Shown here one piece after another: positions 7,613-16,615 of a stretch of DNA of 64,000 nucleotides. A program made the position numbers and the translations under genes. The stretch lies in the NCBI RefSeq assembly GCF_003355475.1, contig NZ_CP031356.1, forward strand, positions 868,001 through 932,000, in the 5' to 3' direction. Numbering within the stretch: position 1 is the stretch's first letter; the number at the start of each line of letters is the position of its first letter. This DNA is from Brachybacterium saurashtrense. Lineage in GTDB: Bacteria; Actinomycetota; Actinomycetes; Actinomycetales; Dermabacteraceae. Below the pieces are notes generated by a model. It was not told the DNA's origin, did not search any database, and saw nothing but the letters and a program-made list of their open reading frames with translations.

Positions 7613-8587
7613 ATGCCGTCACCGCACGAGACCCCCACCGGCCCTGCCGCGCCCGCGCCGGTGCGCGACCGCGAGGCCATCGACCCGCGCGGCGCGAAGC
7701 GCGACCGCTCCTGGCCGCCCGCGCCCGCGCCCCTGCCCGCCCCGGTGATCGACAACCACTGCCACCTCGACTTCGCCGACGGCGACGAGCAGCTCACCGT
7801 GCACGACCACGTGCAGCGAGCGGCCGCCGCGGGCATCGACGGCCAGATCACCATCGGCTCGGACCTCGAGGCGGTGCGATGGACCGCCGCCCTGCTGGCC
7901 TCCGAGGACTGCCCGCCCTCGCTGCGCGGCGGCGTCGCCGTGCACCCCAACGAGGCGGCGCTGCACGCCCGCGGGAAGGACCACGAGGGGCGGGAGCTGG
8001 TGAGCCTGGAAGACGCGATCGCCGAGGTCTCCGCGCTGCTGCGCGGCCCCCGCATGGCGGTGGTGGGGGAGACTGGCCTGGACTGGTTCCGCACCTCGCG
8101 CAAGGACGAGCAGGCCCGCACCGCGCAGATCGAGTCGTTCCGGGCGCACATCGCGCTGGCGAAGGAGCTCGGCCTGCCGCTGCAGATCCACGACCGCGAC
8201 GCGCACCGCGACGTGCTCGAGGTGCTCGAGGCGGACGGCGCCCCGGAGCGCACCGTCTTCCACTGCTTCTCCGGGGACGCGGAGTTCGCCCGCGCCTGTG
8301 CGGACCGCGGCTGGTACCTCTCCTTCGCCGGCACCGTCACCTTCAAGAACGCCGTCGCTCTGCGGGAGGCGCTCGCCGAAGTGGGACTCAAGCGGGTGAT
8401 GGTGGAGACCGACGCGCCGTTCCTCACCCCGGTGCCGTACAGGGGCAGGCCCAACTCCTCCTACCTGATCCCGCTCACGATGGCGACGATCGCGGAGGTG
8501 ACCGGCACCTCCCTGGAGCAGGCCTGCCGCACGATCCGCCGCACCACGGTGGACGTGTACGACTGGCCCGAGGGCGCGGCCGCATGA
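7613..8587 (+). CDS. tatD: TatD family metal-dependent hydrolase
   Basis: TatD-family deoxyribonuclease/hydrolase, 324 residues from ATG 7613. Metal and catalytic motifs are all visible: VIDNHCHLDF (HxH) after a proline-rich N-terminal extension of about 40 residues, GETGLDW, LQIHDRDAH, FHCFSGD and VETDAPFLTP. The preceding TACGAT with a 6-nt gap supports this start. The stop overlaps the rsmA ATG as ATGA, starting the tatD-rsmA-ispE translational chain seen in many actinobacteria. The physiological substrate of TatD in this lineage is not settled; 3'-5' DNase activity is the family precedent. Confidence 0.93.
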   Translation: MPSPHETPTGPAAPAPVRDREAIDPRGAKRDRSWPPAPAPLPAPVIDNHCHLDFADGDEQLTVHDHVQRAAAAGIDGQITIGSDLEAVRWTAALLASEDCPPSLRGGVAVHPNEAALHARGKDHEGRELVSLEDAIAEVSALLRGPRMAVVGETGLDWFRTSRKDEQARTAQIESFRAHIALAKELGLPLQIHDRDAHRDVLEVLEADGAPERTVFHCFSGDAEFARACADRGWYLSFAGTVTFKNAVALREALAEVGLKRVMVETDAPFLTPVPYRGRPNSSYLIPLTMATIAEVTGTSLEQACRTIRRTTVDVYDWPEGAAA

Positions 8588-9462
8588 CCGCCTACGGCGC
8601 CGGGATGCTGCTCACCGCACGGGACATCCGCGAGCTCTCCGAGGCCGCGGGCATCCGGCCCTCCAAGCAGCGCGGGCAGAACTTCGTGGTGGATCCCAAC
8701 ACGGTGCGCACGATCGTGGCCCGGGCCGGCGTGGAGGCCGGGCAGCCGGTGCTGGAGGTCGGCCCCGGCCTCGGCTCGCTCACCCTGGGCCTGCTCGAGG
8801 CAGGGGCGGACGTGGCCGCAGTGGAGCTGGACCGGGGCCTCGCCGAGCTGCTGCCGCTCACCCTCCGCGCCCGCGGCGTGGAGGAAGACCGCTTCCGCCT
8901 CGTGCACGCCGATGCGCTCCACGTCGCCGAGCTGCCCGCGCTGCCGCGCTCCGGGACGCCGACGATGCTGGTCGCGAACCTTCCCTACAACGTGGCCACC
9001 CCGATCCTGCTCACGATCCTGGAGCGCTTCGAGGAGATCCGCTCCGCCGTGGTGATGGTGCAGTCCGAGGTGGTGGACCGCCTCACGGCCGGCCCCGGCT
9101 CGCGCACCTACGGCGGGCCCAGCGTGAAAGCGGCCTGGTACGGGCGGGCCGTGCACGCCGGCAAGATCTCCCGTCACATCTTCTGGCCGGTCCCGAACGT
9201 CGACTCCGCGCTGGTCGAGCTGGTGCGCCACGAGGAGCCGCTGGGCACCGCGGCGGAGCGCGAGGAAGTCTTCGCGGTGATCGACGCCGCCTTCGCCCAG
9301 CGGCGCAAGACCCTGCGCGCCGCGCTCGCCGGCTGGGCCGGGAGCGCCGCCCGCGCCGAGCAGGTGCTGCGTGCCGCGGGGGTGGAGCCCGGAGCCCGCG
9401 GGGAGACCCTCGAGATCGAGTCCTTCCGGGCGATCGCCCGGGCGCGGGGAGAGGTCGGCTGA
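8584..9462 (+). CDS. rsmA: 16S rRNA (adenine(1518/1519)-N6)-dimethyltransferase
   Basis: KsgA/RsmA dimethylates A1518 and A1519 late in 30S assembly; loss of the enzyme gives kasugamycin resistance. The 292-residue protein shows GQNFVVDP, SAM motif I (LEVGPGLGSLTL), the acidic AAVELDRGL, and the catalytic NLPY motif in VANLPYNVATP. The C-terminal domain has the family's AFAQRRKTLR sequence. The start ATG 8584 overlaps the tatD stop (ATGA), and the end overlaps ispE by one base (TGATG), so the three genes are very likely co-translated. Confidence 0.96.
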   Translation: MTAYGAGMLLTARDIRELSEAAGIRPSKQRGQNFVVDPNTVRTIVARAGVEAGQPVLEVGPGLGSLTLGLLEAGADVAAVELDRGLAELLPLTLRARGVEEDRFRLVHADALHVAELPALPRSGTPTMLVANLPYNVATPILLTILERFEEIRSAVVMVQSEVVDRLTAGPGSRTYGGPSVKAAWYGRAVHAGKISRHIFWPVPNVDSALVELVRHEEPLGTAAEREEVFAVIDAAFAQRRKTLRAALAGWAGSAARAEQVLRAAGVEPGARGETLEIESFRAIARARGEVG

Positions 9463-10388
9463 TGGCGGCCGGTCTGCAGCGGGTGGTGGTGCGCGCCCCG
9501 GGGAAGGTCAACCTGTCCCTGCGCGTCGGCGCCGTGGACCACCGCGGCTACCACGCACTCGCCACCGTCTTCCAGGCCGTGGATCTGTACGAGACGCTCA
9601 CCGCGGTGCGGGCCGATGAGCTGAGCCTGGCGATGGACTCCGAGGTGCCCGGCGCGGTGCCTCTGGATGCCACCAACCTCGCGCTGCGCGCCGCGGAGCT
9701 CCTGCGCGCGGAGGCGGGCGTGGGAGACGGCGCCGCCCTGCACATCCACAAGCAGGTGCCGGTGGCTGGGGGGATGGCGGGCGGCTCGGCCGACGCCGCC
9801 GCCGCGCTCGTCGCGCTGGATCGGCTGTGGGGCCTGGACCTGGGATCCGAGCGCCTGCGACAGCTCGGGGCACGGCTGGGGGCCGACGTCCCCTTCGCCA
9901 TGCTCGGGCACACGGCGCTGGGTCTGGGCAACGGCGCCGAGCTCACCACCGTGCTGACCCACGGAGACTGGACGTGGCTGCTCGCCGTCCCCGGCGGGCA
10001 TCTGTCCACGCCGGAGGTGTTCCGGCGCTTCGACGAGATCGCCGAGGCGACCGGACGGACGCCGGCCCGGCAGCCCTCGGTCGATGAGCGGCAGCTCCAG
10101 GCGCTCAGCAGCGGGAACCTCGACCTGCTGGCCGACACGATGCAGAACGACCTCCAGGCGGCTGCGTTCGCCCTGCACCCCGGGCTGGAGCCCGTGGTGG
10201 AGGCGGCGGAGCGACTCGGCGCGCCGGCCGCCGTGGTGAGCGGCTCCGGGCCGACGATCGCGGTGCTCGTGGAGGACGAGGCGCAGGCACGGTCGATCGC
10301 GGCCGGTCTGATGGGGGCGTCGCTGGTAGAATCCTGCCTGGTGGCGCGCGGCTCCGCACCCGGAGCGAGCGTGCTCGAGGCGGAGTAG
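9462..10388 (+). CDS. ispE: 4-(cytidine 5'-diphospho)-2-C-methyl-D-erythritol kinase
   Basis: GHMP-family kinase (308 residues) for the ATP-dependent fourth step of the MEP isoprenoid pathway, feeding polyprenyl carriers and quinones. Motif 1 is in KVNLSLRVG, followed by GYHALATVFQAV. The glycine-rich ATP loop reads VAGGMAGGSADAAAAL, and the C-terminal motif is VSGSGPTIAVL. The tatD-rsmA-ispE order is the standard actinobacterial arrangement. The ATG shares its A with the rsmA stop codon. No other MEP-pathway gene is in the window. Confidence 0.96.
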   Translation: MAAGLQRVVVRAPGKVNLSLRVGAVDHRGYHALATVFQAVDLYETLTAVRADELSLAMDSEVPGAVPLDATNLALRAAELLRAEAGVGDGAALHIHKQVPVAGGMAGGSADAAAALVALDRLWGLDLGSERLRQLGARLGADVPFAMLGHTALGLGNGAELTTVLTHGDWTWLLAVPGGHLSTPEVFRRFDEIAEATGRTPARQPSVDERQLQALSSGNLDLLADTMQNDLQAAAFALHPGLEPVVEAAERLGAPAAVVSGSGPTIAVLVEDEAQARSIAAGLMGASLVESCLVARGSAPGASVLEAE

Positions 10389-10546
10389 CCGACGCCACGG
10401 ACCGGCGGTGGGCCGGTGAGATGGGTCCGCCGCGGTGCGGGACGGGCGGTCCGCTCGGTTCATCCACAATGCGTGGAACGAGTGGAACCGGGCGGTGATC
10501 CTGGTTACGTTGGTCGCTCACTGGCCCTTCCCAGGAGATTCACACG

Positions 10547-11198
10547 ATGGTGTCACCTCGAGCCGGTGCTCTGACGCTCGCCGCCCTTCTCGCTCTCGGT
10601 CTCACCTCGTGCGGTGATGGCTCTCAGCCGGTGACCACGCCGCCTCCCACGATCGACATCGAACAGCCCAGCGACGGCGGGGGCGCGAGTGATGGTGGCG
10701 ACGGGAGCGACGGCTCCGATGCGAGTGACGGCGGGGGAGAGGGCGGCTCGAACGCCGCAGCACAGATCCCGGCCCCGGACCCGGCGGACTACGCCGGGAT
10801 GGACGAGGAGACGCCCGAGGGGGGGCGGAGCAGGCGTTTAGGTACTACTGGGCGGTTCTGGTGTGGGCGCATCAGACTGGTGAGATGTCTGCGCTTCGCG
10901 AACTGTATTCCGCTCAATGCATCCACTGTGCTGAGTTTGTTGAGGAGATCGAGGAGCTCTCTCGCTCGGACGACCTCTGGGGGCCGTCGAGATTGAAAGC
11001 CACTCATTAGACACTCACAAAGACAGCATGTCGTTTGATGAGATGGTCCGGTTCGAATTTACGTTGTGGGATGGTGTCGAGACTTCAGGTGGCAGTGGTG
11101 AGGATCCTGTGACGTATCGATCGACGGGCGGAATGATCTGGTCGGATGGTGCATGACAGGTGGACGAGCTGTCGATTCTGGATGTCGAGGATATCTAG
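10547..11198 (+). pseudogene. Degenerate DUF6318-like lipoprotein gene
   Basis: ATG 10547 follows an AGGAG site and encodes a clean lipoprotein signal ending in the lipobox LTSC, then a Gly/Ser/Asp-rich linker. At the run of seven Gs (about 10817-10823) the frame breaks. Adding one base restores a homologous reading, AEQAFRYYWAVLVWAHQTGE and onward, typical of the DUF6318 family as I recall it. A second shift lies near 10979-10986 (reading continues as VEIESHSLDTHKDSM), and an in-frame TGA at 11154-11156 falls in SDGA*QVDELS, where a Trp codon would fit. The restored frame ends at TAG 11196-11198, overlapping the next GTG. Three independent lesions argue for real decay and not one sequencing error, though homopolymer error could explain the first. 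Confidence 0.75.
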
Positions 11199-12244
11199 TG
11201 AGCAGGGCATTGAGACTCGGGGCAATCGCAGCAATTACATGCGGCGGTCTTGCCCTCTCTGGCACTGCATTGGCGGCGCCACAGATAGGTGGCAAATGCG
11301 ATGGGGAAAACGAGACCTGTAGAACCACCTCCTCGGATGACCGGACTCTCGTTGATTATTGGGAGCCCACAAGGAGTCGCCCAAGTGGAACCGTCGTCAA
11401 CTATCCGCCACCCCCTCGCTACATTACTAGCCTGGTGAGAACGAGGGAGGATCTTGCCGGGTGTGATGAGAGTGCGTCAGGACTAGTCTGCGGCGCGGAT
11501 CGCGATACCTGTGAGTCCAATGGGTATCAGGTCCTTGTCCACGATGTTGACGTGGCGCGGCAGGTGGCGCTGGGCGGCGATGCCGGTGCGCCAGAAGGCG
11601 GGGTCAACTTCCGTGTCGATCAGCTGGACACGAAGACCAGCGAGACGAAAGAGCTTGGGTATACATGCGGAGTGCCCGGGGAGGAGGCTCTTTCGCCTGT
11701 CGCGGCGCCCGAAGTGATCACTGTGATGCAGTCTGACTTCGCCGAACTTCCGGTGGCTCCGTTACAGGCCAATGCCGGTCCCGCAAGGGGGTGGGTCCCG
11801 GTGAACATGGAGGTCGTGCTTTACGTCAGCGCTGACGAGCAGATCGTCGAGGCGACGCTGCTGGACACTCCCGTGAGCATTCGTGCGATCCCTGTCGAGT
11901 ATCACTGGGATCTGGGTGATGGCAACACGATCAGCACGGACAAATCCGGAGATTCGTACCCCAGCTTGGAGGTCGCGGGAATGTACCGGTATGAGGGCTG
12001 GTATGACGTGATGCTCACGACCACCTTCATCGGGCAGTTCTCGGTCGATGGAGGTGCGTGGCAGGACATCGACGGTTCTATCGAGGTGGTATCCGATCCG
12101 GTGGAGATCTTCTCCAAGTCGCTCGAGTCCAGACTTGTCGATGCTGATACGCCCGTCGACGAGGAAGAAGATCCGTGGGTGCCTCAGTGCACGGGGGAGA
12201 CCGAAGATCCGCTCGATCCCGAGGCGAGCCACCGCGAGATCTGA
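11198..12244 (+). CDS. Secreted protein with PKD-like domain, G+C-atypical
   Basis: 348 residues from GTG 11198, whose G is the last base of the upstream TAG stop, so it was probably coupled to the DUF6318-like gene. A Sec signal (RALRLGAIAAITCGGLALSG) ends near TALAAP. A central region has paired cysteines. A C-terminal PKD-like segment reads EYHWDLGDGNTIST and later YDVMLTTTFIGQFSVDGG. No membrane anchor or sorting signal follows, so the product is probably released. The G+C content is clearly below that of the housekeeping genes by eye, suggesting acquisition. The DUF6318 plus PKD pairing recurs in related genomes to my recollection, function unknown. An in-frame ATG 45 bases earlier would remove the signal from the N-terminus, so GTG is preferred. 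Confidence 0.75.
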   Translation: MSRALRLGAIAAITCGGLALSGTALAAPQIGGKCDGENETCRTTSSDDRTLVDYWEPTRSRPSGTVVNYPPPPRYITSLVRTREDLAGCDESASGLVCGADRDTCESNGYQVLVHDVDVARQVALGGDAGAPEGGVNFRVDQLDTKTSETKELGYTCGVPGEEALSPVAAPEVITVMQSDFAELPVAPLQANAGPARGWVPVNMEVVLYVSADEQIVEATLLDTPVSIRAIPVEYHWDLGDGNTISTDKSGDSYPSLEVAGMYRYEGWYDVMLTTTFIGQFSVDGGAWQDIDGSIEVVSDPVEIFSKSLESRLVDADTPVDEEEDPWVPQCTGETEDPLDPEASHREI

Positions 12245-12394
12245 TCATCGCCGGCGCCATGTGATGCAACACTTTGTCGTGTCGCCCGGCTGTGGCGTTC
12301 TAGGGGCGGCTGCGTCAGACCGACCCGAGCCGAGGGGTATGGCACAAGGCCCATCTTCTACGCGCAACGCCGACTTCTCCTCCACACCACGACG

Positions 12395-12403
12395 TTATCC
12401 ACA
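12395..12403 (+). promoter_or_regulatory. Perfect DnaA-box sequence upstream of the DUF222/HNH gene
   Basis: TTATCCACA matches the bacterial DnaA box exactly and lies 72 bp before the HNH gene start. It is a single copy, and no dnaA, dnaN or AT-rich unwinding element is nearby, so it is not an origin. It may be regulatory or part of a conserved upstream element of this gene family. Confidence 0.5.
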
Positions 12404-12454
12404 ATTCGAACCTACTTGCGAGTACTGGCGACCAAAGCCTTCAGTTCGTCGAAC

Positions 12455-12460
12455 TACTGT
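12455..12460 (+). promoter_or_regulatory. -10 box TACTGT, leaderless start of the DUF222/HNH gene
   Basis: TACTGT, then GCGAAA, then ATG 12467. The 6-nt gap favours ATG 12467 over ATG 12476 and over upstream TTG codons. Confidence 0.5.
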
Positions 12461-12466
12461 GCGAAA

Positions 12467-14392
12467 ATGGTGCGCATGGACGACGAACTGCACGGCACGG
12501 ATGGCGAAGGGACCGGAGGCGGGAACGCCTCCGGTCAGCGTCCGTCCGCGCGTGCAGGATCCTCGAGGTCCGCCTCCACCCCTGATGCCGAGGCGAATAC
12601 TCGTGTGGGTCGGGGTCTTGCACCGGAGCAGTCCCTCATAGCCGGCGAGGAAGTGCTCCGGATCGGCGACGTCGATGTGACCGCCGCTCGCGCCGCTCTC
12701 GCGCAGCTCGGTGCCGCCGGATCGCCGGAGCTGGAGAACTTCACCCCGTCGGAGACGATCGCACTCCTCTCCCGCCTGCAGGAGCTCACCGGTGCAGTCG
12801 CTGCCGTGCAGGCGCGAGCGCTCGTCCACCTGGAAGCTGCGGTCAAGGAGGACAGCATCCGCCAGGGGGAGGCACCTCGGCGGGCGCACAAGATCGCCCG
12901 CTCCGAGGCGTCCATGGCGATGAAGCAGTCGAAGTCCTGCACCGGACAGTCGATGGCCTCCTGCCGTCGGCTCGTGCACTCCATGCCCGGGCTGCTCGGC
13001 GCCCTCGCCCACGGGCGCACCGTCGCGGCGTCGATGCACCAGGTGGGCCGCACGATGAGTCCGGCGACGCCCGAGCAGCGCGCGCTGGTCGACGAGATCC
13101 TCACCGCCCATCTGTCCCACCTCGAAGGATGCGGCCCCCAGGAGTGGGGGAGCGAGGCGGAACGCGTGCTGCACGCTCTCGATCCGGAGGGCGCTGCCGA
13201 GCGCCACCGGCTCGCGAAGAAGGAGCGCAGCGTCACCGTGCGCCGCGGCGAGCACGGGATGTGCACGCTCACCGCACGCCTCACCGGCCTGGACGGTGCT
13301 CGTATCCGCAAAGGGCTCTCGATCGCCGCGGAGAAGGCACGGGCACACGGCGATCGGCGCGGCCACCAGCAGATCATGGCTGATCTGTTCGCCGACGCAC
13401 TCATCGGGCGGGGCGAGGGCATCGACCCCTCCACGCTCGAGGTCGGGGTGATCATCACCGATCGCTCGCTGCTCGTCCCGGGCCACGCCGATGCCGCCAC
13501 CGTCGAGGGGTACGGCGCCGTGCCCTACGAGCACATCCGTGAGGTGATGGAAGAGTCTCTTCGCTCCGCGGAGGAGGACCCCGAGCTCGCCATCACCCTA
13601 CGACGCCTCTTCACCGACGAGCAGGACGGCCAGCTCATCGCCGCCGAGTCCCGTGCCCGGGCATTCCCGCCGGCCCTCGCCCGCTTCCTCCGCATCGCCC
13701 ACCAGACCTGCCGCGCACCGTACTGCGACGCCGCCATCCGTCAGAACGACCACATCACCCCCTGGGCGGACGGCGGTGCCACCTCCCTGTACAACGGGAA
13801 CGGCCTCTGCGCCGCGGACAACCAGAAAGAGGAGTCTGGCGAGAGCACCAGAATCGTGCGGGACGAGGACGGGAATCGTCGCACCGTCGAGTGGACCAGC
13901 CGCTACGGGCAGAAGGCGCGACGGCGGGGCATCAACCTCGACCCCCTCGGCACTGGGGCACGACTGCTCGACCAGGAACGCCGACGTCAACGGGGCGCAG
14001 CCCACGAGGCCGACCGAGGCATCGAGAACGGCACGGACGAGAACGCACCCGCCCCGCCAGGATCAGACGACAGGCCGTCTACTCCGGCACCGCCGCGACC
14101 TGCCGCGCCCGCGCCGGAGGGACCGATAGCACCGGAGCCACCAGAGGCGCATGCCTCCGACACGATCGAGGAGCGCCCGTCGGCTCACGACGCATCGGCC
14201 GAGCGGGGAGGTGCGACCGCTCATCCCGAGACCGCGAGCATGGAACGTGCCGTCGCGGCGACCATCCCCGGGATCCTCGCGCCCCCGGCCCGGCACGAGA
14301 CCGGCGGTAGGTCAAGCCGCGAGCGGTGCCGGCCATGGTGGATGCGCGCCGACATGGTGGTGGTCCGGCCGATGGCACCGGCTCGCGGGTGA
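12467..14392 (+). CDS. DUF222 / HNH endonuclease domain protein
   Basis: A 641-residue member of the DUF222 (13E12-repeat-like) family, frequently multicopy in actinobacteria. An acidic/Gly-rich N-terminus precedes the helical DUF222 region (roughly 50-350). The HNH nuclease follows: CRAPYCDAAIRQNDHITPWA, with the GGATSLYNGNGLC and N-x-x-KE elements, so catalytic His and Asn residues are present. The last 150 residues are Pro/Ala/Glu-rich and disordered. A leaderless start at 12467 is predicted, with a DnaA-box sequence upstream. These proteins are often called mobile-element or 13E12 proteins, but no inverted repeats or duplicated target could be seen. Function is unproven. Confidence 0.85.
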   Translation: MVRMDDELHGTDGEGTGGGNASGQRPSARAGSSRSASTPDAEANTRVGRGLAPEQSLIAGEEVLRIGDVDVTAARAALAQLGAAGSPELENFTPSETIALLSRLQELTGAVAAVQARALVHLEAAVKEDSIRQGEAPRRAHKIARSEASMAMKQSKSCTGQSMASCRRLVHSMPGLLGALAHGRTVAASMHQVGRTMSPATPEQRALVDEILTAHLSHLEGCGPQEWGSEAERVLHALDPEGAAERHRLAKKERSVTVRRGEHGMCTLTARLTGLDGARIRKGLSIAAEKARAHGDRRGHQQIMADLFADALIGRGEGIDPSTLEVGVIITDRSLLVPGHADAATVEGYGAVPYEHIREVMEESLRSAEEDPELAITLRRLFTDEQDGQLIAAESRARAFPPALARFLRIAHQTCRAPYCDAAIRQNDHITPWADGGATSLYNGNGLCAADNQKEESGESTRIVRDEDGNRRTVEWTSRYGQKARRRGINLDPLGTGARLLDQERRRQRGAAHEADRGIENGTDENAPAPPGSDDRPSTPAPPRPAAPAPEGPIAPEPPEAHASDTIEERPSAHDASAERGGATAHPETASMERAVAATIPGILAPPARHETGGRSSRERCRPWWMRADMVVVRPMAPARG

Positions 14393-14465
14393 GGACACAG
14401 TCGCTGTCGCCGCCTGACGCCACCGCACTACGGCCCGGGCCGCGCCGGACTCAGCCCGGCCCTGC

Positions 14466-16382
14466 TCACCCCAGCAGTTCGGACAGCTCCAGCCAGCGCT
14501 CCTCGAGACTCTCGATCTCGCCCTCGACCTCCCGCAGCTCTGCCGTGATCTCGGCCAGCCCCACGTAGTCCGACTGATCGTGCTCGGCGAGCTTCGTGTG
14601 CAGCGCTCCCGTCTGCCGCTCGAGCTTCTGCATGCGCCGCTCCACCGCGCCGAGCTCCTTCTGCGCCGCATGGGACTCCGCCCCGGTCAGCGCGGGGCCG
14701 CCGTCGGCCGACGACTCCGCGCCGCCCGCGCCGGTCGCCGACGCAGCCCCCGCACCCGCGGAGGTCGCGCCCGCGGCCCCGGACGGAGACCCCGCACCCG
14801 CGGAGCGGGACCCGGAGCCCGCGCCCCCGCGGCCACCACCGGTGCCGCCGACGTCTCCACCGCCGGAGCCGCGCCCGGCACCGTCGGCGCGCAGCGCCAG
14901 GTACTGCTCCACACCGCCGGGCACGTGCCGCACAGTCCCGTCGAGCACCGCGTACTGGATGTCGGTGACCCGTTCCAGCAGGTAGCGGTCGTGGGAGACC
15001 ACCAGCAGCGGGCCGGGCCAGGTGTCCAGCAGATCCTCCATCGCCGCGAGCATGTCCGTGTCCATGTCGTTCGTCGGCTCGTCCAGCACCAGCACGTTCG
15101 GCTCGTCCAGCAGCGTCAGCAGCAGGTCCAGCCGACGCTGCTGACCGCCGGAGAGCGCGCCCACCCGCACCTTCTGATGCGCCGTGGTGAACCCGAGCCG
15201 CTCCAGCAGCTGCCCCGGCGTGACTTCGTCCTTCCCGGCGCGGAACGTGGTGCGGTAGCGACCCACCACGTCGCTCACCCGCGACTCCAGGTGCTCCTGC
15301 AGACCCTCGAGACGCTGCGTCACCTGCCGCACCGTCACCGTCTTGCCCTTCTTCACGCGGCCCGCCTGCGGCTCCAGATCTCCGGTGATCAGGCCCAGCA
15401 GCGTCGACTTCCCCGCCCCGTTCGGGCCCAGGATCCCGATCCTGTCCGCCGGGCCGATGTGCACGGTGACGTCCCGCAGCACGGTGGTGTCGCCGTAGCC
15501 GGCCTCCACGTCGAGCACGTCGATCACGTCCCGGCCCAGGCGGGAGGTGGCCAGCTGCGTCAGCGCCACCGAGTCGCGCACCGGCGGCTCGCCCGCGATC
15601 AGCTCGTTCGCGGCATCGATCCGGAACTTCGGCTTCGAGGTGCGGGCCGGGGCGCCGCGTCGCAGCCACGCCAGCTCCTTGCGCATCAAGTTCTGCCGCT
15701 TCGCCTCGACCGCCGCCGCCTGCCGGTCGCGCTCCACCCGCTGCAGCACGTACGCGGCGTAGCCGCCCTCGAACGGCTCCACGAGCCCGTCGTGCACCTC
15801 CCACATGCGGGTGCACACCGCGTCGAGGAACCAGCGGTCGTGGGTGATGACCACCAGGCCGCCGTCCTTCGCGCCCCAGCGCCGGCGCAGGTGCTCGGCG
15901 AGCCAAGCGATGCCCTCGACGTCGAGATGGTTCGTCGGCTCGTCCAGCAGCAGCACGTCCCAGTCGCCCACCAGCAGCTCCGCCAGGTGCACGCGCCGCA
16001 GCTGGCCGCCGGAGAGATCCGTGAGCGGCGACTCCAGGTCGATGCCGTCCAGCAGGCCCGAGAGCACGTCCCGGATCCGCGGGTCGGAGGCCCACTCGAA
16101 CTCGGGCCGGTCGCCCACCACGCGCAGGCGCACCGTGGTCTCCGCCGTCGCCTCGTCCTGCTGCTTCAGCACGCCCACCCGCACGCCGCCGCGCACCGTG
16201 ACACGGCCGTCGTCCGGCTCCTGCAGGCGGGCCAGCAGCCGCAGCAGCGTCGACTTGCCGTCGCCGTTGCGCCCCACCACGCCGATGCGGTCGCCCTCAT
16301 CGATGCCGACGGTGACGCTGTCGAGCAGCACGCGATCGGGGAGCGCGACGTGGAGGGACTGGGTGCCGAGCAGATGTGCCAT
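14466..16382 (-). CDS. ABC-F family ATP-binding protein
   Basis: Soluble tandem-ATPase protein (638 residues) without membrane segments, as in ABC-F translation factors (Uup/EttA/antibiotic-resistance type). Walker A motifs are GRNGDGKST (residues 38-46) and GPNGAGKST. The signatures are LSGGQLRR and LSGGQQRR, each followed by a Walker B of the form LLLDEPTNHLD or LVLDEPTNDMD. A Gly/Ala/Ser linker of about 70 residues joins the second ATPase to a C-terminal coiled coil (ERRMQKLERQ onward), the Uup-like arrangement. It is separated from the downstream minus-strand genes by only 73-230 bp gaps. Resistance versus housekeeping cannot be decided here. Confidence 0.9.
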   Translation of the reverse strand: MAHLLGTQSLHVALPDRVLLDSVTVGIDEGDRIGVVGRNGDGKSTLLRLLARLQEPDDGRVTVRGGVRVGVLKQQDEATAETTVRLRVVGDRPEFEWASDPRIRDVLSGLLDGIDLESPLTDLSGGQLRRVHLAELLVGDWDVLLLDEPTNHLDVEGIAWLAEHLRRRWGAKDGGLVVITHDRWFLDAVCTRMWEVHDGLVEPFEGGYAAYVLQRVERDRQAAAVEAKRQNLMRKELAWLRRGAPARTSKPKFRIDAANELIAGEPPVRDSVALTQLATSRLGRDVIDVLDVEAGYGDTTVLRDVTVHIGPADRIGILGPNGAGKSTLLGLITGDLEPQAGRVKKGKTVTVRQVTQRLEGLQEHLESRVSDVVGRYRTTFRAGKDEVTPGQLLERLGFTTAHQKVRVGALSGGQQRRLDLLLTLLDEPNVLVLDEPTNDMDTDMLAAMEDLLDTWPGPLLVVSHDRYLLERVTDIQYAVLDGTVRHVPGGVEQYLALRADGAGRGSGGGDVGGTGGGRGGAGSGSRSAGAGSPSGAAGATSAGAGAASATGAGGAESSADGGPALTGAESHAAQKELGAVERRMQKLERQTGALHTKLAEHDQSDYVGLAEITAELREVEGEIESLEERWLELSELLG

Positions 16383-16615
16383 GCGAAGTGGACCTCAGAA
16401 GACGGGAACAGGGGGGGAGGACGAGAAGGGGACGGTGGGGGCGGGAGCGGCAGGGGCGGGAGTGGTGGGAACGAGGGACGGGGCGGGAGCGGAGGGCGAC
16501 GTGCCACCGCGGACGGGCCGAACCGCGGGTCGAGCCGCGGGCGGAGCGCCGACGCGGGGACGGCCGCACGAGGAGCGAACGTCGGCGCCGCCCGGCCGCG
16601 CCGTGCGCCGACGGG

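Noticed and set aside
12395-12403. The DnaA box as evidence for oriC
   Set aside because: A single box without dnaA, dnaN, rpmH, gidB or an A+T-rich element does not make an origin.
16383-16615. A purine-rich G-tract region upstream of the ABC-F gene as a possible small RNA or G-quadruplex gene
   Set aside because: The strand asymmetry is real, but no promoter, stem or terminator pattern supports a defined RNA, so it was not listed as a feature.
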